Source of the DNA: Heliocidaris erythrogramma
Lineage: Eukaryota > Echinodermata > Echinoidea > Camarodonta > Echinometridae
DNA length: 64,000 bases
Assembly (NCBI GenBank): GCA_025617745.1
Contig: CM046861.1
Location: 14,934,283-14,998,282, forward strand
Direction: 5' to 3'
Shown: positions 1-11,152 of the stretch, one piece after another
Layout: every line of letters starts with the position of its first letter
Numbering within the stretch: the first letter of the stretch is position 1
Program-made: the position numbers and the translations under genes
Notes under the pieces: generated by a model
Databases searched by the model: none
The model's input: the letters and a program-made list of their open reading frames with translations, nothing else
Told to the model about the DNA's origin: nothing

Positions 1-106
1 GATCACAATTACTCTGTCAAACATACTCAGTTAAAAATATTGTATAATGTTATGTAATGTACAAAATATATTTTAATTCTATGTTAGATATCATTATGAC
101 ATAAAG

Positions 107-235
107 GGGGAGGGAGAGAGAGGGAGAGAGAGAGAGAGAAAGAGTGGTGGTAGACAGATAGGAAGAGAGAGAGAGAAACGGATGTAGAGAATATAAACAT
201 ATAACAGAAAGAGAAAGAGAGAGTGGAATAGAGAT
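107..235. repeat. GA-rich low-complexity tract
   Basis: Imperfect GA/GGGA repeats. Reading frames across it only echo the repeat (Ser/Leu runs) and are not genes. Confidence 0.9.
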
Positions 236-522
236 AAATGTGTTCAATCACATCCTACAATTCACATTAAAAGTATTAAAAAATAGAAGTATGAATTTCC
301 GAATATTGGGCCCCCTCCCATCACAAAATCATTAATCCGGCCCTGGCCCCCTCCCTCACAAAATCCTGGATCCGCCGTTGGACATGGTGGATGGTGAAAG
401 CACGCCCTGTCATGCCCTACAATGCCCTACATATCCCCACCCCCTGCTCGCTATATCTACGCCCATGACTTCAATGGAATAACGCTCCTAGCATATTTGC
501 CCCTCAAACTGATATTCATAGA
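236..522. other. Non-coding stretch with C-rich fragment
   Basis: No gene seen. Positions 308-380 hold two near-copies of a CCCTCCC...CACAAAATC phrase and a GGATCCGCC motif, which looks like a worn dispersed repeat. Confidence 0.4.
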
Positions 523-689
523 ACGATTTAACGATTGTTTCGATCGCACTGTGTGATCGAGTCAGCGACGGTATACGTTACATTACAAACAGTGCGATCG
601 AGTCATTTGAATCGACGGTACAGTACGGGGAAAAGATCGACTCGGCGAGGAAAATTCCATTTTTTTCATCGAAACAATCGTTAAATCGT
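523..689. repeat. Foldback element, 22-bp perfect inverted ends
   Basis: The 22 bases at 523-544 are the exact reverse complement of 668-689, separated by 123 bases. The interior repeats a GATCGAGTCA phrase. Size and symmetry fit a MITE-like foldback; no target duplication is obvious. Confidence 0.7.
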
Positions 690-1102
690 AAAATCAAAGA
701 GCCTGCTAGATAGTTACAGTAATTCTCTTGAAGTGTAAGTACAAATTTCTATCTTACCTGCCGAAATTTAGCGATGCGATTAGCCATAAAATGGGCGAGG
801 TCGACTTTGGATATTTGTACCTGGAGCTCCAACGCGCAGCGTTGGAGCTCCCTGGAGTTATGCATTGCAGTGTATTGTTGTATCGTAAAGGCGGATTCAC
901 ACCAAACACGACACAGGACAAACGACACGACAGCACGACATGCTACACGACAAACGGCAAAAAACTGAGCACACCGCACACGACATCCGCTAAAACGTCG
1001 TGTCTGGAGGATAACGATGTCGTGTTTGATGATGATAATGTCGGAGATGACGAAAATAATAGTGGAAAACATTTTACAATAGTCACACTCATATTACTCT
1101 AA
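690..1102. other. Unassigned stretch with a 13-bp hairpin
   Basis: No recognised gene. A perfect hairpin sits at 823-851 (13-bp stem GGAGCTCCAACGC, 3-base loop). Positions 900-1000 are rich in CGACA/ACGACA phrases. It lies immediately upstream of the Harbinger start codon, so it may be that element's 5' region. Confidence 0.4.
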
Positions 1103-1419
1103 ATGGCGGCCAAACGCCTTGACAACGACGTTCTCGTATTGTGTGGCTTGTACAAATGATATATCAGTCGAGCAAAAAGCGCATCTGGGTGCACAAAATT
1201 AACCATAAAAGAAATGATGTGGGAGAATACCAGGCACTTGTCAAGGAATTGTATTCCCACGAAGACAAATTCTATAATTATTTTAGAATGTCAGAGTTTC
1301 AATTTCAGTACATCCTTGACGTCATCAAGGACGATATTCGGAAACTCAATTAATACCAATTACAGAGACTCAATCCCTCCAACGGAAAGGATGCAGCAAC
1401 GTTGGTTAGCAAAGGGAGG
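1103..1419 (+). pseudogene. PIF/Harbinger transposase, N-terminal fragment
   Basis: From the ATG at 1103 the reading MAAKRLDNDVLVLCGLYK is followed, after frame changes, by IWVHKINHKRNDVGEYQ, FYNYFRMSEFQFQYILDVI and TNYRDSIPPTERM. This order (basic start, WVH.IN.RR, YFRMS..QF, T.YRD.I...R) is the typical N-terminus of PIF/Harbinger (HARBI1-like) DDE transposases. There is a stop at 1159 and a frameshift near 1345-1355, and the catalytic domain is missing because the next element begins at about 1420. It is a dead remnant. Confidence 0.8.
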
Positions 1420-1772
1420 GCTCATTAGCAATTCTTTGGTGTTCTTTTTTATGTTTCTTTCACCAAATTTCTCAATGAGAATGAATACGGTTTTAAGCAC
1501 AAGCTTTTCACTTGCTTGCCTGACCATGCAGCTAACAACACGGCAAAGAGTTTTCCTAGTAACCGAATGTAACCGCACTGGAAGCCTTCAGGAAGTTGCC
1601 CAAGCTTTTTGTCGTCGGTTTCCTGATCGGAATGTTCCGTCAAAGTCAACGATCTGCACTGTAAAAACTGAAGTGCTACTTTTTCGGTGCTCGTATAGTG
1701 ACTGCACCTGAAGTGCTGTTTTAGCACTTGCAAGTGTGCTAATTTACAAGCAAACAAAAAAAATGTGACCGT

Positions 1773-1834
1773 GGCGAGCCTCGAACCAGGTTCCGCTGAT
1801 TGAGAGGCGCTGATGTTACCGACAGACTAACAAA
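1773..1834 (-). repeat. tRNA-like sequence (SINE head), inverted copy
   Basis: Read on the minus strand it has a B-box-like GGTTCGAGGCT and an A-box-like TAGTCTGTCGG. It mirrors the copy at 1941-2003 and is not a complete cloverleaf. Confidence 0.5.
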
Positions 1835-1940
1835 CGCTTCTTGCAATCCAGCTTCGTCATGGGAGTCAAGTAGATAACATGAACTATGTGGTGTCGTAAA
1901 TTCACTACGTTACAATATGATCTGCTCTAAATCGTACGAT

Positions 1941-2003
1941 GTGAGTTAGTCTAGCGGTAATGTCAGCAATTCTCGATCAGCGGACCCTGGTTCGAGGCTC
2001 GCC
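1941..2003 (+). repeat. tRNA-like sequence (SINE head)
   Basis: A-box-like TAGTCTAGCGG at 1947-1957 and B-box-like GGTTCGAGGCT at 1989-1999, followed by a T run. This resembles a tRNA-derived pol III promoter. The inverted partner lies inside the same CACTA-like element. Confidence 0.55.
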
Positions 2004-2853
2004 AGAATCACGATTTTTTTTTTAAACGAATGTTTAGCAGTTTAAGGAGCCGGTCCAGCTCCCGTGAAAGTGCTGAAATAGCACGCTGTGTGCATTCCAA
2101 TAGCACTCTGAGTGCAGTCCCTATGCAAGCACTCAGAAAGTGCTAAATTCAGCCCTCCTGGTGCTGAAAACAGCACTTAATTTTTTAGAGTGTGGAAGAA
2201 CGTTCAAAAATACCAGAATGAAGGTACAAGTTTGAATCTCAACAAAGGCCGATCTGGGAGGCCAAGGTCAGTCCGAACAGAGGACAACATTGCCGCAGTT
2301 CAGCAGGAGGTAGCTGCAAATCCATATGTCTCGACGAGAAGAAACGGACTTGGCATGTCAAGGTCTTCCTACCACAGGATCACCCGAATGGACGTGCAAT
2401 GGTATCCTTACAGGATACGCATTCGGCACCAAATGTCCAGACGACTCCGATATTCCCAGTGGTTGATGGACCGTGGCCCAAGGTTTGTTGAAAATTTCAT
2501 CATTGGAGATGAAGCGTCCTTCTTCATGAACGGCAAGGTCAATAACCACAACGTCCGGCAGTTTGCTCCAATCCACAACCCACCACCGTTCCACTACGAT
2601 GTCAACATCAGTCGCGAGAAGGTTTCCGTCTGGGTAGGACTCTGTGGTAATGGATCGTTGATCGGACCCTTCTTCTTCAACGGAAATCTCGATGGAGAAC
2701 GCTACCTACATCTTATCAACGAAGACATTGATACAGAACTTGATCAACACTTCGCCAGCCTGATGGGAGCTTCGAAAGTGTCTGGTGGGTACAAGATGGA
2801 GCACCGCCTCATCGAAAATTAGTCGTCAGGGAGAAACTGCAGGATCTGTTTAA

Positions 2854-3785
2854 AGTAGATATTCAAAGAAAATCACAAATATGGCAATTAATGTATCACT
2901 AGAAACTGGGAAGCTTACAGATGGCAATCGTATAAGTTTTATGTCAACTGCGTATCTGGTGATTATAAAAACAACACAAATAAAAGCTCTTCTCAGCATC
3001 TGGAATATCCGAGGATTCGCCAGAAATATAGCGATGTTTTGATGTCGTCACACTCGGGATCGATCCTGCTTAAGCAGACGACGTCCTATAATGAATGAAC
3101 GTAATTGCAATGCAATTATTTATCAAATTATAAAGAGTTTGGTGTATTTAAACATGACCTTATTTCACACCATTATAAAGGGAAAGTGAAACTGATTCTG
3201 ATAGCTAAAACCGTTTGATTGTAAATACATAGGAGAAGGGTCAATGATCAATGAAATAAACCCCACTTTCAAATTGAAAAGCCCTCCGAATAATAGCAGG
3301 ATGGTATTCGTTCCCTCTTGAAACGCCGAACATGCCCCGGTGCAAGCAGCTGAAAATACAATGGCGTCTTATTTTGTTTACAAGTGACTGATTCCTTTAT
3401 TTTTTTAACGCTGCATTTTTCATCAAAATAATACCATACACGAAGTTAAGAGTGAGGCAACAGACTAACATTAAGACTGACGCTAGTGAAGGAAGAGAAA
3501 TAAGTGAAGAGGAGATGACAAAATAGGCTCTGAAAAATGTGTAAGATGTTATGGGACATCGTCTGCTTAGACAGGACTGGTCCAGGGTGTGTCGTCACAT
3601 ATCTCAGCAGCGTTCGAGGAGCTCTTCAGCTGCTATATCGGGGGCTGTATTTTACCGTTTTATAATTGATAATAATCATTACTTCAAATGTTTCCAAGCG
3701 TTGAATTTGGATAACCTTGTTTAATTTATGCCATCTATGCAATAATAAGTATTAAGCCAATATTTAAAATCATTAACGTTCTACT
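2854..3785. mobile_element. TTAA-inserted element, family 1, copy 1
   Basis: 932 bp flanked by TTAA on both sides (2850-2853, 3786-3789), ends AGTAGA...TCTACT. The undisturbed site TGTTTAACAAC is recovered by removing it, and the transposase frame then reads QDLF-NNRV. A near-identical inverted copy is at 42,170-43,103. Inside, 3043-3100 and 3548-3603 are a second imperfect inverted pair around CTTAAGCAGACGA. No coding capacity. TTAA duplication fits piggyBac or Kolobok; the ends lack piggyBac's usual CCY start. Confidence 0.88.
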
Positions 3786-4054
3786 TTAACAACAGAGTCA
3801 ACGCGTATCATGATGTCGAATGGCCTCCCAGGTCACCAGATCTCACCCCGTGTGACTTCTTTCTTTGGGGCTTTCTGAAGAGTAGGGCCTACACCTCCCC
3901 ACCACGAGACACTAATGACCTGCGTAACAGGATCGTGAGAGAGTGTGAGGCACTGCGGCACCAAGAACCCGTGATTCGCCAGGCAGTAGGAGCCATGAGG
4001 GGCAGAGCACAGGTGTACGTGGACAGGCATGGTGGACATGTTGAGGGACGTTAA

Positions 4055-5497
4055 AAAGTTACACAGTCCAAGATTTATGAGTTGCTCTTGTAAAGGATGA
4101 TATAAAAAGAAATAAAAACTTAGTTTCATCGTTTGTTTGTGTGTCGTTATTCGGTGTCACAATTAGCGTCACAATTCTTTTAAAGGCCAAGTCCACCCTA
4201 ACAAAAAGTTGATTTGAATAAATAGAGAAAAATCCAACAAGCATAACACTGAAAATTTCATCAAAATAGGATGTAAAATAAGAAAGTTATGGTATTAAAG
4301 TTTCGCTTAATTTCGCAAAACAGTTATATGCACATCCTGCTCAGTATGCAAATGAGGGAACCAGTGACGTCACCCACTCACTATTTCTTTTGTATTTTAT
4401 TATGTGATATATATAGAATATTTTAATTTCTGCAGATTTCACAATTAGGAAGCTCTCAATGAATTGTGTATAGGTTGCAACAATGGCAATTACACATGTT
4501 CAGCGAGGAATCAAACCTTCTTTCACATTATAACAAGGAAAAATTAAAATATTTCGTATTTCATGAGAAGACAGCAAGAGAGCAAGTTGAGATATGCAAG
4601 AGATTGGAAAGTTTGAGGTTAGAATATCACTGAAATGAAATAAGAAGGTTGAAATGAATTGAAGATAACTTAGTTAAAGAATGTTAAGGATTGAATAGAA
4701 ATCGGGAATGAAAAATGGGGATGCATGGAGACTGTGAAAATGTAAAAAGCGAAAAGATGCAAATAGCCAGAAATGATTCATAAAGTGAAACAAAATGTAT
4801 CACATTAAAAGCAAGGAGTGAGCGAAAAGGGGAAATGAAAAGAAAAACCTGAATTAACAGAAACATGAAAACTGTAACAGAAACAGAAAACCAAACACAA
4901 GAAAGAAGATACTGAAGACAAAACAGAAAACGTGATAACAACATGAAGGGAATTGAAAACAAACTCGAATAATCTGCATTAAAACGTTCGCACTAATATT
5001 CTGCGCAAATCGATTCTTATTAAGCTGGTAAAATTGTTCTAAGTCGGTCAAGCATAAACAAATCTTCGTGTATTTGGTATCACATAAAAGAAGAGACTTT
5101 ATTCTTACTAAAAGTGTCCATGTTTTATTCCAATCCTATTTCATTATCAAGATATCTATCTCCAAAAACGGGTTTCCTTTTTTCTGGGACGCACTGTATA
5201 TTACTCTATCAGGTACATTAGAAGGACATTTATTGTTCTTTTTCTTTGTTCAAATGTCCGCTTAACGTTCGAAATGTCCTGCTAATGTAGGGGCGCTATT
5301 ATGACGGAATAAACCGTATTGTTGCATGTCCTGCTAATGTACCCGTAAGGTATATATACAGTACTATATAGCACTATATATATACAGTACTATATAGCAC
5401 CGATTATCCTGGGTAATATAAACATGTATACTGTTTATAGTTTGTCAATCTGTTTTAGATATTGGGAATTCCCACCAACCCTTCACACAGACAAGCA
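4055..5497. repeat. Repeat-like and unassigned sequence
   Basis: Positions 4181-4560 read like a dispersed repeat (AAGTCCACCCTAACAAAAAG..., CAAATGAGGGAACCAG), judged from familiarity only because there is no second copy here. Positions 4560-5340 show nothing recognisable. Positions 5349-5402 hold two copies of a TATACAGTACTATATAGCAC unit. Confidence 0.35.
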
Positions 5498-5505
5498 GAA
5501 GGAGA

Positions 5506-7195
5506 GGCTTGTCTCGAATGGGTGGGTTGCGGGAGCGGGATGGGAGCGGGAACGGGCACACCCTTTCGAGACAAGCCCCCCCCCCCCCCCCTCGAATGGA
5601 CGCGTTCCCAGCGAGAAGTTCAATGAACGCGCCACTTCGAGACAACCGGGGGGGGGGGGGCTTTCCTCGAATGGGTGTGTTGAGTAGACTTTTGTAACAG
5701 ACGTTTTAGAATTTTTTTAAAAATGTACTCTTGCTGGTTTTTTCGTTTTTCTTTTGTCTAAGATGTAGAAAATATAATAAAACAGTATCTAAAAAAAGCT
5801 TTTGACAAGGAAATCATTATTTGTGCAAAATAAATAGGAGAATTGAATAATTATGCATTAAAACACACGGGGACGAAAGGGCAAGTGGCGTAGCTAGGAT
5901 TTTTGTATTTATTTATTTATTATTATTTTTGTTTGGCGTGACCTGGGCCCCGTAACATAAAGAGTGTTTAGCGATTAATCGCTAAACTCCGATCAAGCGC
6001 TAATGGCAATCAATCGCTAAAATCCGTAACACAAAGCCCCCCCCCCCCCCTTCAATCAAACGCTATTAGAGCTTGATTCATAGCGATCGATCGTTATTAA
6101 TTTTTGCAAAGAATTGAAATAAAACGTAACGACAATTGACAATGACAATGACAATTCCACATTTCCCCGCTGATATCGCTGAAAGCATGACTTTGGAAAA
6201 ATGAGGTAAGTACCTCCGTTTTATTCATATTATATGACGATGTCAATATTTTTAATAAATCATAACAATAATTATTTAAAATTCTAATGTAAGTAGCATT
6301 CTATGATCACAATGAATTGTGCATATATAAAGATGAAAGCTGATATTTTACCGGAATTAAGACGCCCGGGAAAATGTAAATAGGGGTCAATTTTCGCAGA
6401 CTCTGGTGGTTTCCTCCCCGGGGATAGGAAGGGGGGGGGGGTTAATTTCCTAAATTGCCTGGATAGGGGGTCCAATATCTCAGAAAATTCCCCAGGATAG
6501 GGGAGTAAAACAAATTCCAACTTCTCCGGGATAAGGGGTCACTTTTTGAAAAGGAGGTACGAGCATAGGCCTACCCCTTGTATGGGGAGTTGGGGCCGGG
6601 TACAAACGACCTTTTGATATGCGTTTTGACTTTTGATAGTGGGTATTGATAGAATGATAGTGGCATTAAAAGGTGTTTCTAACTTTGGAAAGATGGCTTA
6701 TGTCAGCCATGGCTTATGTCAGCACATGTTTGTAACACAATTTCACAATATTTAACAGGTCACGCCAAAAAAATAATAAATAAATAAATACAAAAATCCT
6801 TGCTACGCCACTTGCCCTTTCGTCCCCGTGTGTTTTAATGCATAATTATTCAATTCTCCTATTTATTTTGCACAAATAATGATTTCCTTGTCAAAAGCTT
6901 TTTTTAGATACTGTTTCATTATATTTTTTACATCTTAGACAAAAGAAGAACGAAAAAAACAGCAAGAGTACATTTTTCAAAAATTTCTAAAACGTCTGTT
7001 ACAAAAGTCTACTCAACACACCCATTCGAGGAAAGCCCCCCCCCCCCCCGGTTGTCTCGAAGTGGTGCGTTCATTGAACTTCTCGCTGGGAAAGCGTCCA
7101 TTCGAGATAACCGAGGGGGGGGGGGCTTGTCTCGAAAGGGTGTGCCAGTTCCCGCTCCCATCCCGCTCCCGCAACCCACCCATTCGAGACAAGCC
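5506..7195. mobile_element. 1.69-kb element with ~450-bp inverted arms
   Basis: The left arm (5506-5945) reappears as reverse complement at 6757-7195, with only scattered differences. The tips read GGCTTGTCTCGAATGGGTGG and its complement. GAAGGAGA is present on both sides (5498-5505 and 7196-7203), a clean 8-bp target duplication. Arms carry poly-G/C runs and a shared AT-rich stretch near AAGCTTTTGACAAGG. The interior (5946-6756) has no transposase. An 8-bp duplication fits hAT, P, Merlin or MULE-type elements; the very long arms favour a foldback or MULE-like derivative. Confidence 0.85.
5946..6110. repeat. Nested GTAACA-type repeat
   Basis: Two CCGTAACA(T/C)AAAG phrases and several AATCGCTAA motifs in both orientations. 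It looks like a small MITE nested in the long-armed element. Confidence 0.4.
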
Positions 7196-7203
7196 GAAGG
7201 AGA

Positions 7204-8062
7204 TGTGAATTTATCGCCCAATAAAGACTCGCTTACCTGCCAACTGAAAATCACATTTGGGGTGTATAGCAAGTATTTTTATGTCAATCTTTAATAGAAT
7301 TAAAGAGCTTATTATGGCATTATCATCACATGATTGTAATTCATACTTTATTACACTAAATTATGGTATACTAAATTACACTACGCATGCATAGACGTCA
7401 ATAAGAAAAAGTCGTTGAAAATTAGCGACTCTAAGATTTGTCCACTTTGTTCTCATTGGCTGCTTATTCTTCTGATATCATGGCTCAGGATACAGTAAAG
7501 ACTAGTGTGACGTAGCCATATGCGCATCTGTACGGGGACCCACGCAAATCAGTGAGGTTTTTCAGTACGGAGAGGGGGGCCGATATTGCTATATCATTCT
7601 TGTTCCGGCGTTTCATTCTCTACAAATATAATTTAGTATTTATCATAGATTATCATCAAGTGAGCTAGTTTACTCATCATTTTGGGGGTTTGCTTTTTAG
7701 TTAACCTGGAGTATTTTTTTAGGGGGGGGGAGGTATGAAGAGATCACAATGAAGAAGAAAGTTTCAGTATCACAAAATTTATCAAAAATAAAGTTTTATT
7801 ATATTTAGGAGTTGCAATGCACAATGTAGCCATTCTTCCAAGAAAGAGCAATTGCGGAAAAAGTTCCTATATCATTTGTTTTATGGTTTATCTTTCTCTC
7901 TTTGGTTGTATCTCATCCAATCGCATTTCACCCTCTCCTTAACCCATCTTCCCATCTTCTTTTTATCTGGACGAATAAGAGTTTGCTTTGATTACTATGA
8001 CAATATGTCCTTCTCTCCATTGGCGTTTATTTAACTGTCCCTGTGCTTTTCACCGGTTACAG
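7204..8062. other. Unassigned non-coding stretch
   Basis: AT-rich with a short poly-G run near 7724. No gene, RNA or repeat boundary could be recognised. Confidence 0.5.
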
Positions 8063-10227
8063 CCCTATAGCTAGAAGGTCCGATAGTTAGCGGGCCCGAT
8101 AGACCGACACCCAATAGATAGAAGGTTCGATAGACCGAATGTACGACAGGGTCCAATAGACAGACGGTTCTATAGACCGAATCGGCGGAGGGTCCGATAG
8201 TCCGAAGGTTCTATAGATCGAATGTCCAACGGGGTCCGATAGTCAGAAGGTCCGATAGACAGAAGGTTCTATAGACCGAATCGGCAAAAGGGTCCGATAG
8301 TCCGAAGGTTCAGTAGGGGTCCGATAGTTAGAAGGTCCGATAGACCGACAATAACGTAAAAACGGTAAAATAAGTGAATACTACAATAAGTTTTTTAATG
8401 CCTTATCTTTTTCTATGTGTATTATAATAAACCGATGCACTAGGTCTGTAGGCCCAACCTCCTCCCCCCCCCCCCCCCCCCTCAAAAAAAAAAAAAATGG
8501 GGAACTTATTTTCAAGTTTTGTTTTGTTTTATAAATTTTCAACATGTTAAAAGTATTTTTAACAGAGCATCATCATCATCACCGTGGGGCGGGGGTGGTC
8601 CACCCATGCAGCTCAGCCCCCTGGTTAATTTTGCCACTAAACCGATGCATTGGCAATGGGGAACGCTGACCATTGTTTGAAACATGGAAATGTAATTATA
8701 TGGTACACACTAAAGCCCCGAGGCCCATCATGCCCGAAGCATTTTTTTTTCGTGTGGAGCAAGCTTAGGAAAGGGCGTCCCCTTCAAACACAAGTGTTAT
8801 TTTAATTTTAAACAAATAAATTTTATGGGGGCACACTTTATAGTTGAATTTTCATTAAATGTAACAAAAGATAAGATTCTAACAAAAGATTCTGCCCGAT
8901 AAAAATGAAATTGTTTCCATTGGGCCCTACCACCTTGGGAATGGGAGATTTCCATTTTTTTTTTTTTTTTTTTTTTTTTTTGGGGGGGGGGGGTTTCAGG
9001 TGATATTTTCCTAACAGCTATGATGTCAGCTTTTATACTTTTTTGAATGTTCAACGACTACACCCATACTACTATCTTGTGGCAGATTTTAGTATGTTGG
9101 GTAAATTATACCATTTTGGGGGGGAGGGGGGTGGGGGAATTCGAGAATAGTGGGATACCTCACTGCCCGAATATTATGATATTCGGGCTTCTTGTTGCTG
9201 CAGGACGTAAGAGGTGCTTGCTGCAAGAAACAATCTAGGTCTAGTTTCTTGATTGTATGAGCGAGCAAAGCGAGCGAACGAGAGAGAGAGAGAAAAAAAA
9301 AATTTGTATCTTGAGAATAGGTTCTAGATAGCGTATTGTTATTCCGTTCTCATAATCTGTGTAACATGTTATCGGCATCTTTCGTTCTCATATTGGGAAG
9401 AGACTATTGGTCACATGCCATTATTTCTGAAAATTCATCTCTTTAGCCTCTTTAGGTCAACTTGCCGCTCGATTCTTTTCAGTTATGTTGCTAACATTCT
9501 TTGATTAGTAAAATAGCATAACATTCGCTAGAGATTCAAGATGCAAACCAAATAACTTCCATAAGAATATGACTTATTAATATAATTGCATTGGTTTATA
9601 TACATAAATATGGCGATTATATTAATAAATAATTAATATCAATAATGAAAATATAATGGGCATTGGTAAATAACCCTAATAATGCTAGTGAGCGAAGTTT
9701 TTATTTTTTTGTTTTCTCTTTCCTTTCTGATTTCTTCTTTTATATTAATTTCTCTTCTTTTCATTTCTGTTCTTCTTTCCTTTTCAACCTATTCCTTCTT
9801 TTCTTTTTCTTTGGTTGGAACGCCCCCACTTATTTTAACCACATATTTTACCCACTTATCATTTTATCCACTATTTTACCCTTTTTACGTATTTATTGTC
9901 GGTCTATCGGACCTTCTAACTATCGGACCCCTACTGAACCTTCGGACTATCGGACCCTTTTGCCGATTCGGTCTATAGAACCTTCTGTCTATTGCAACCC
10001 TCTCGTACATTCGGTCTATCGAACCTTCTATCTATCGGACCTTCTGACTATCGGACCCGTTGGTCATTCGATCTATAGAACCTTCGGACTATCGGACCCT
10101 CCTGCCGATTCGGTCTATAGAACCTTCTGTCTACTGGACCCTCTCGTACATTCGGTCTATGGAACCTTCTATCTATTGGGTGTCGGTCTATCGGACCCGC
10201 TAACTTTCGGACCTTCTAGCTATAGGG
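8063..10227. mobile_element. 2.2-kb foldback with GGTCCGATAG-type arms
   Basis: The left arm (8063 to about 8380) and right arm (about 9862-10,227) are long inverted copies. Each is built from degenerate tandem units of GGTCCGATAG, AGAAGGTTC and ATAGACCGAA. Both tips read CCCTATAGCTAGAAGG outward-in. The interior (8381-9861) has C18 at 8464-8481, a T/G run at 8955-8992 and a GAGA tract near 9278, but no transposase. No clear target duplication. The long open frame through the right arm is a repeat artefact. Confidence 0.8.
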
Positions 10228-10287
10228 ATGACCCCCATTTCACCAATTTTCTTTCGTGTCTTCTATCATGGACCTACTCCCACTTCT

Positions 10288-10296
<9 letters not shown>

Positions 10297-10321
<25 letters not shown>
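10297..10321. repeat. (CT)n microsatellite
   Basis: Uninterrupted CT repeat followed by a mixed TCTA/TATA run to 10,367. Confidence 0.95.
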
Positions 10322-10367
10322 CTTCTTTCTTTTTTTTTTATCTCTCTCTCTATCTATATATATATTA

Positions 10368-10770
10368 CGCTAAGGATTTGGGGCTTTTTTGGGGGTTTGA
10401 ATAGGCGCCTCCCCTGGCCCTTTCGGTCCCCACCTTTTGGTACCCACGGGCGGGGAATGGTTCTTAGAGTGGTGGGAGGCACTTCTTAAGGGCTGACGTG
10501 CCGTCCATATTTCATAAATTCATTTTTAAACATTGAATTTCCGGAGGGAGTAATAATTCTGCCAACCCATGAAGCGGGTTTGTAGTTTCATGCCCAACCC
10601 ATACCCTAATACCTGTGAAGGGGAGAAACCTCAATTGGTGTGTATTACCAAAGAACAGCGTGACGTGTATACTCCAAGGCCATATCCGCATGTATGGCTT
10701 CAATGTATACGACGCAACACACGTGTTATTCGTTCGCACCAGGGAATCTCTTACACTTCCCTGCAGGTAC
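10368..10770. other. Unassigned non-coding stretch
   Basis: No recognisable gene. Moderately GC-rich around 10,400-10,500. Confidence 0.4.
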
Positions 10771-10882
10771 TATGTTTCACGCATAGAGTTACATCACTTG
10801 TAGCTTCATGGTTACATACACACTAAACTGTGTGTATGTAACCATGAAGCTACAAGTGATGTAACTCTATGCGTGAGACATA
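10771..10882. repeat. Near-perfect 112-bp palindrome
   Basis: A 46-bp arm (10,778-10,823) and its exact reverse complement (10,830-10,875) flank the 6-base loop TAAACT. Pairing extends to 10,771/10,882 with one mismatch. Confidence 0.95.
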
Positions 10883-11152
10883 TGGTTTCACGGCGGTCGC
10901 GGGGGCTGGGGGGGGGGGGGGAGGAGATGTCTCATTGATGCCGGTACATCGGCCATGTGAAAACGGATAAAAAGTGTACCTTTTCAGCAATAGGCGCATA
11001 ACCCAGGTTACGCGTTTAGGGTATCAAAAAAAAGCAAAAATCAAGACAAAGGGTATCAAATTCAGAGACTGATAAGAAGAAGATCCGTGGAAGGAGGGGG
11101 GGGGGGGGAACTGAGTTCGGTAATGTGTTCCAAGTTCGGTTAAATTTCTTTT

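Larger units (their letters stand above)
1657..2192. mobile_element. CACTA/EnSpm-like non-autonomous element
   Basis: 536 bp inserted into the mariner-like transposase. Its ends read CACTGTAAAAA and, inverted, CACTCTAAAAA. TG lies on both sides (1655-1656, 2193-2194), so a 2-bp target duplication is likely. AGTGCT/AGCACT motifs crowd both ends, like CACTA subterminal repeats. Removing it restores SKSTI-WKNVQKY in frame. No transposase inside. Confidence 0.75.
1420..4054 (+). pseudogene. Tc1/mariner-like transposase, split by two insertions
   Basis: Three pieces form one transposase. The N-terminal helix-turn-helix part starts at ATG 1526 (TTRQRVFLVTECNRTGS..., ending STI at 1654). The middle part, 2193-2853, has KNVQKYQNEGTSLNLNKGRS, GRPRSVRTEDNIAAVQQ, and the first catalytic Asp in IIGDEASFFMNG. 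The second Asp (WWVQDGAPPH) needs a 1-base shift near 2775. The C-terminal part, 3790-4054, has VEWPPRSPDLTPCDFFLWG with the third acidic residue and ends HVEGR-stop. The second and third acidic sites are about 35 residues apart, as in this superfamily. Removing 1657-2194 and 2854-3789 rejoins the frame exactly at both junctions. Confidence 0.9.

Noticed and set aside
50-247. Minus-strand reading frame of Ser/Leu repeats
   Set aside because: It is the translation of a GA microsatellite.
5424-7294. Several 60-90-residue frames rich in Pro/Gly/Arg
   Set aside because: They lie in the two arms of the foldback and are mirror images of each other, with no family resemblance.
8063-8380. CRISPR-like regular repeats
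   Set aside because: Units are degenerate and interleaved without unique spacers, an inverted copy exists, and the DNA is eukaryotic.
9663-10373. 236-residue plus-strand frame with SIYRTF/LSDP repeats
   Set aside because: The repeats come from the GGTCCGATAG arm and the CT microsatellite; no start context or homolog pattern.
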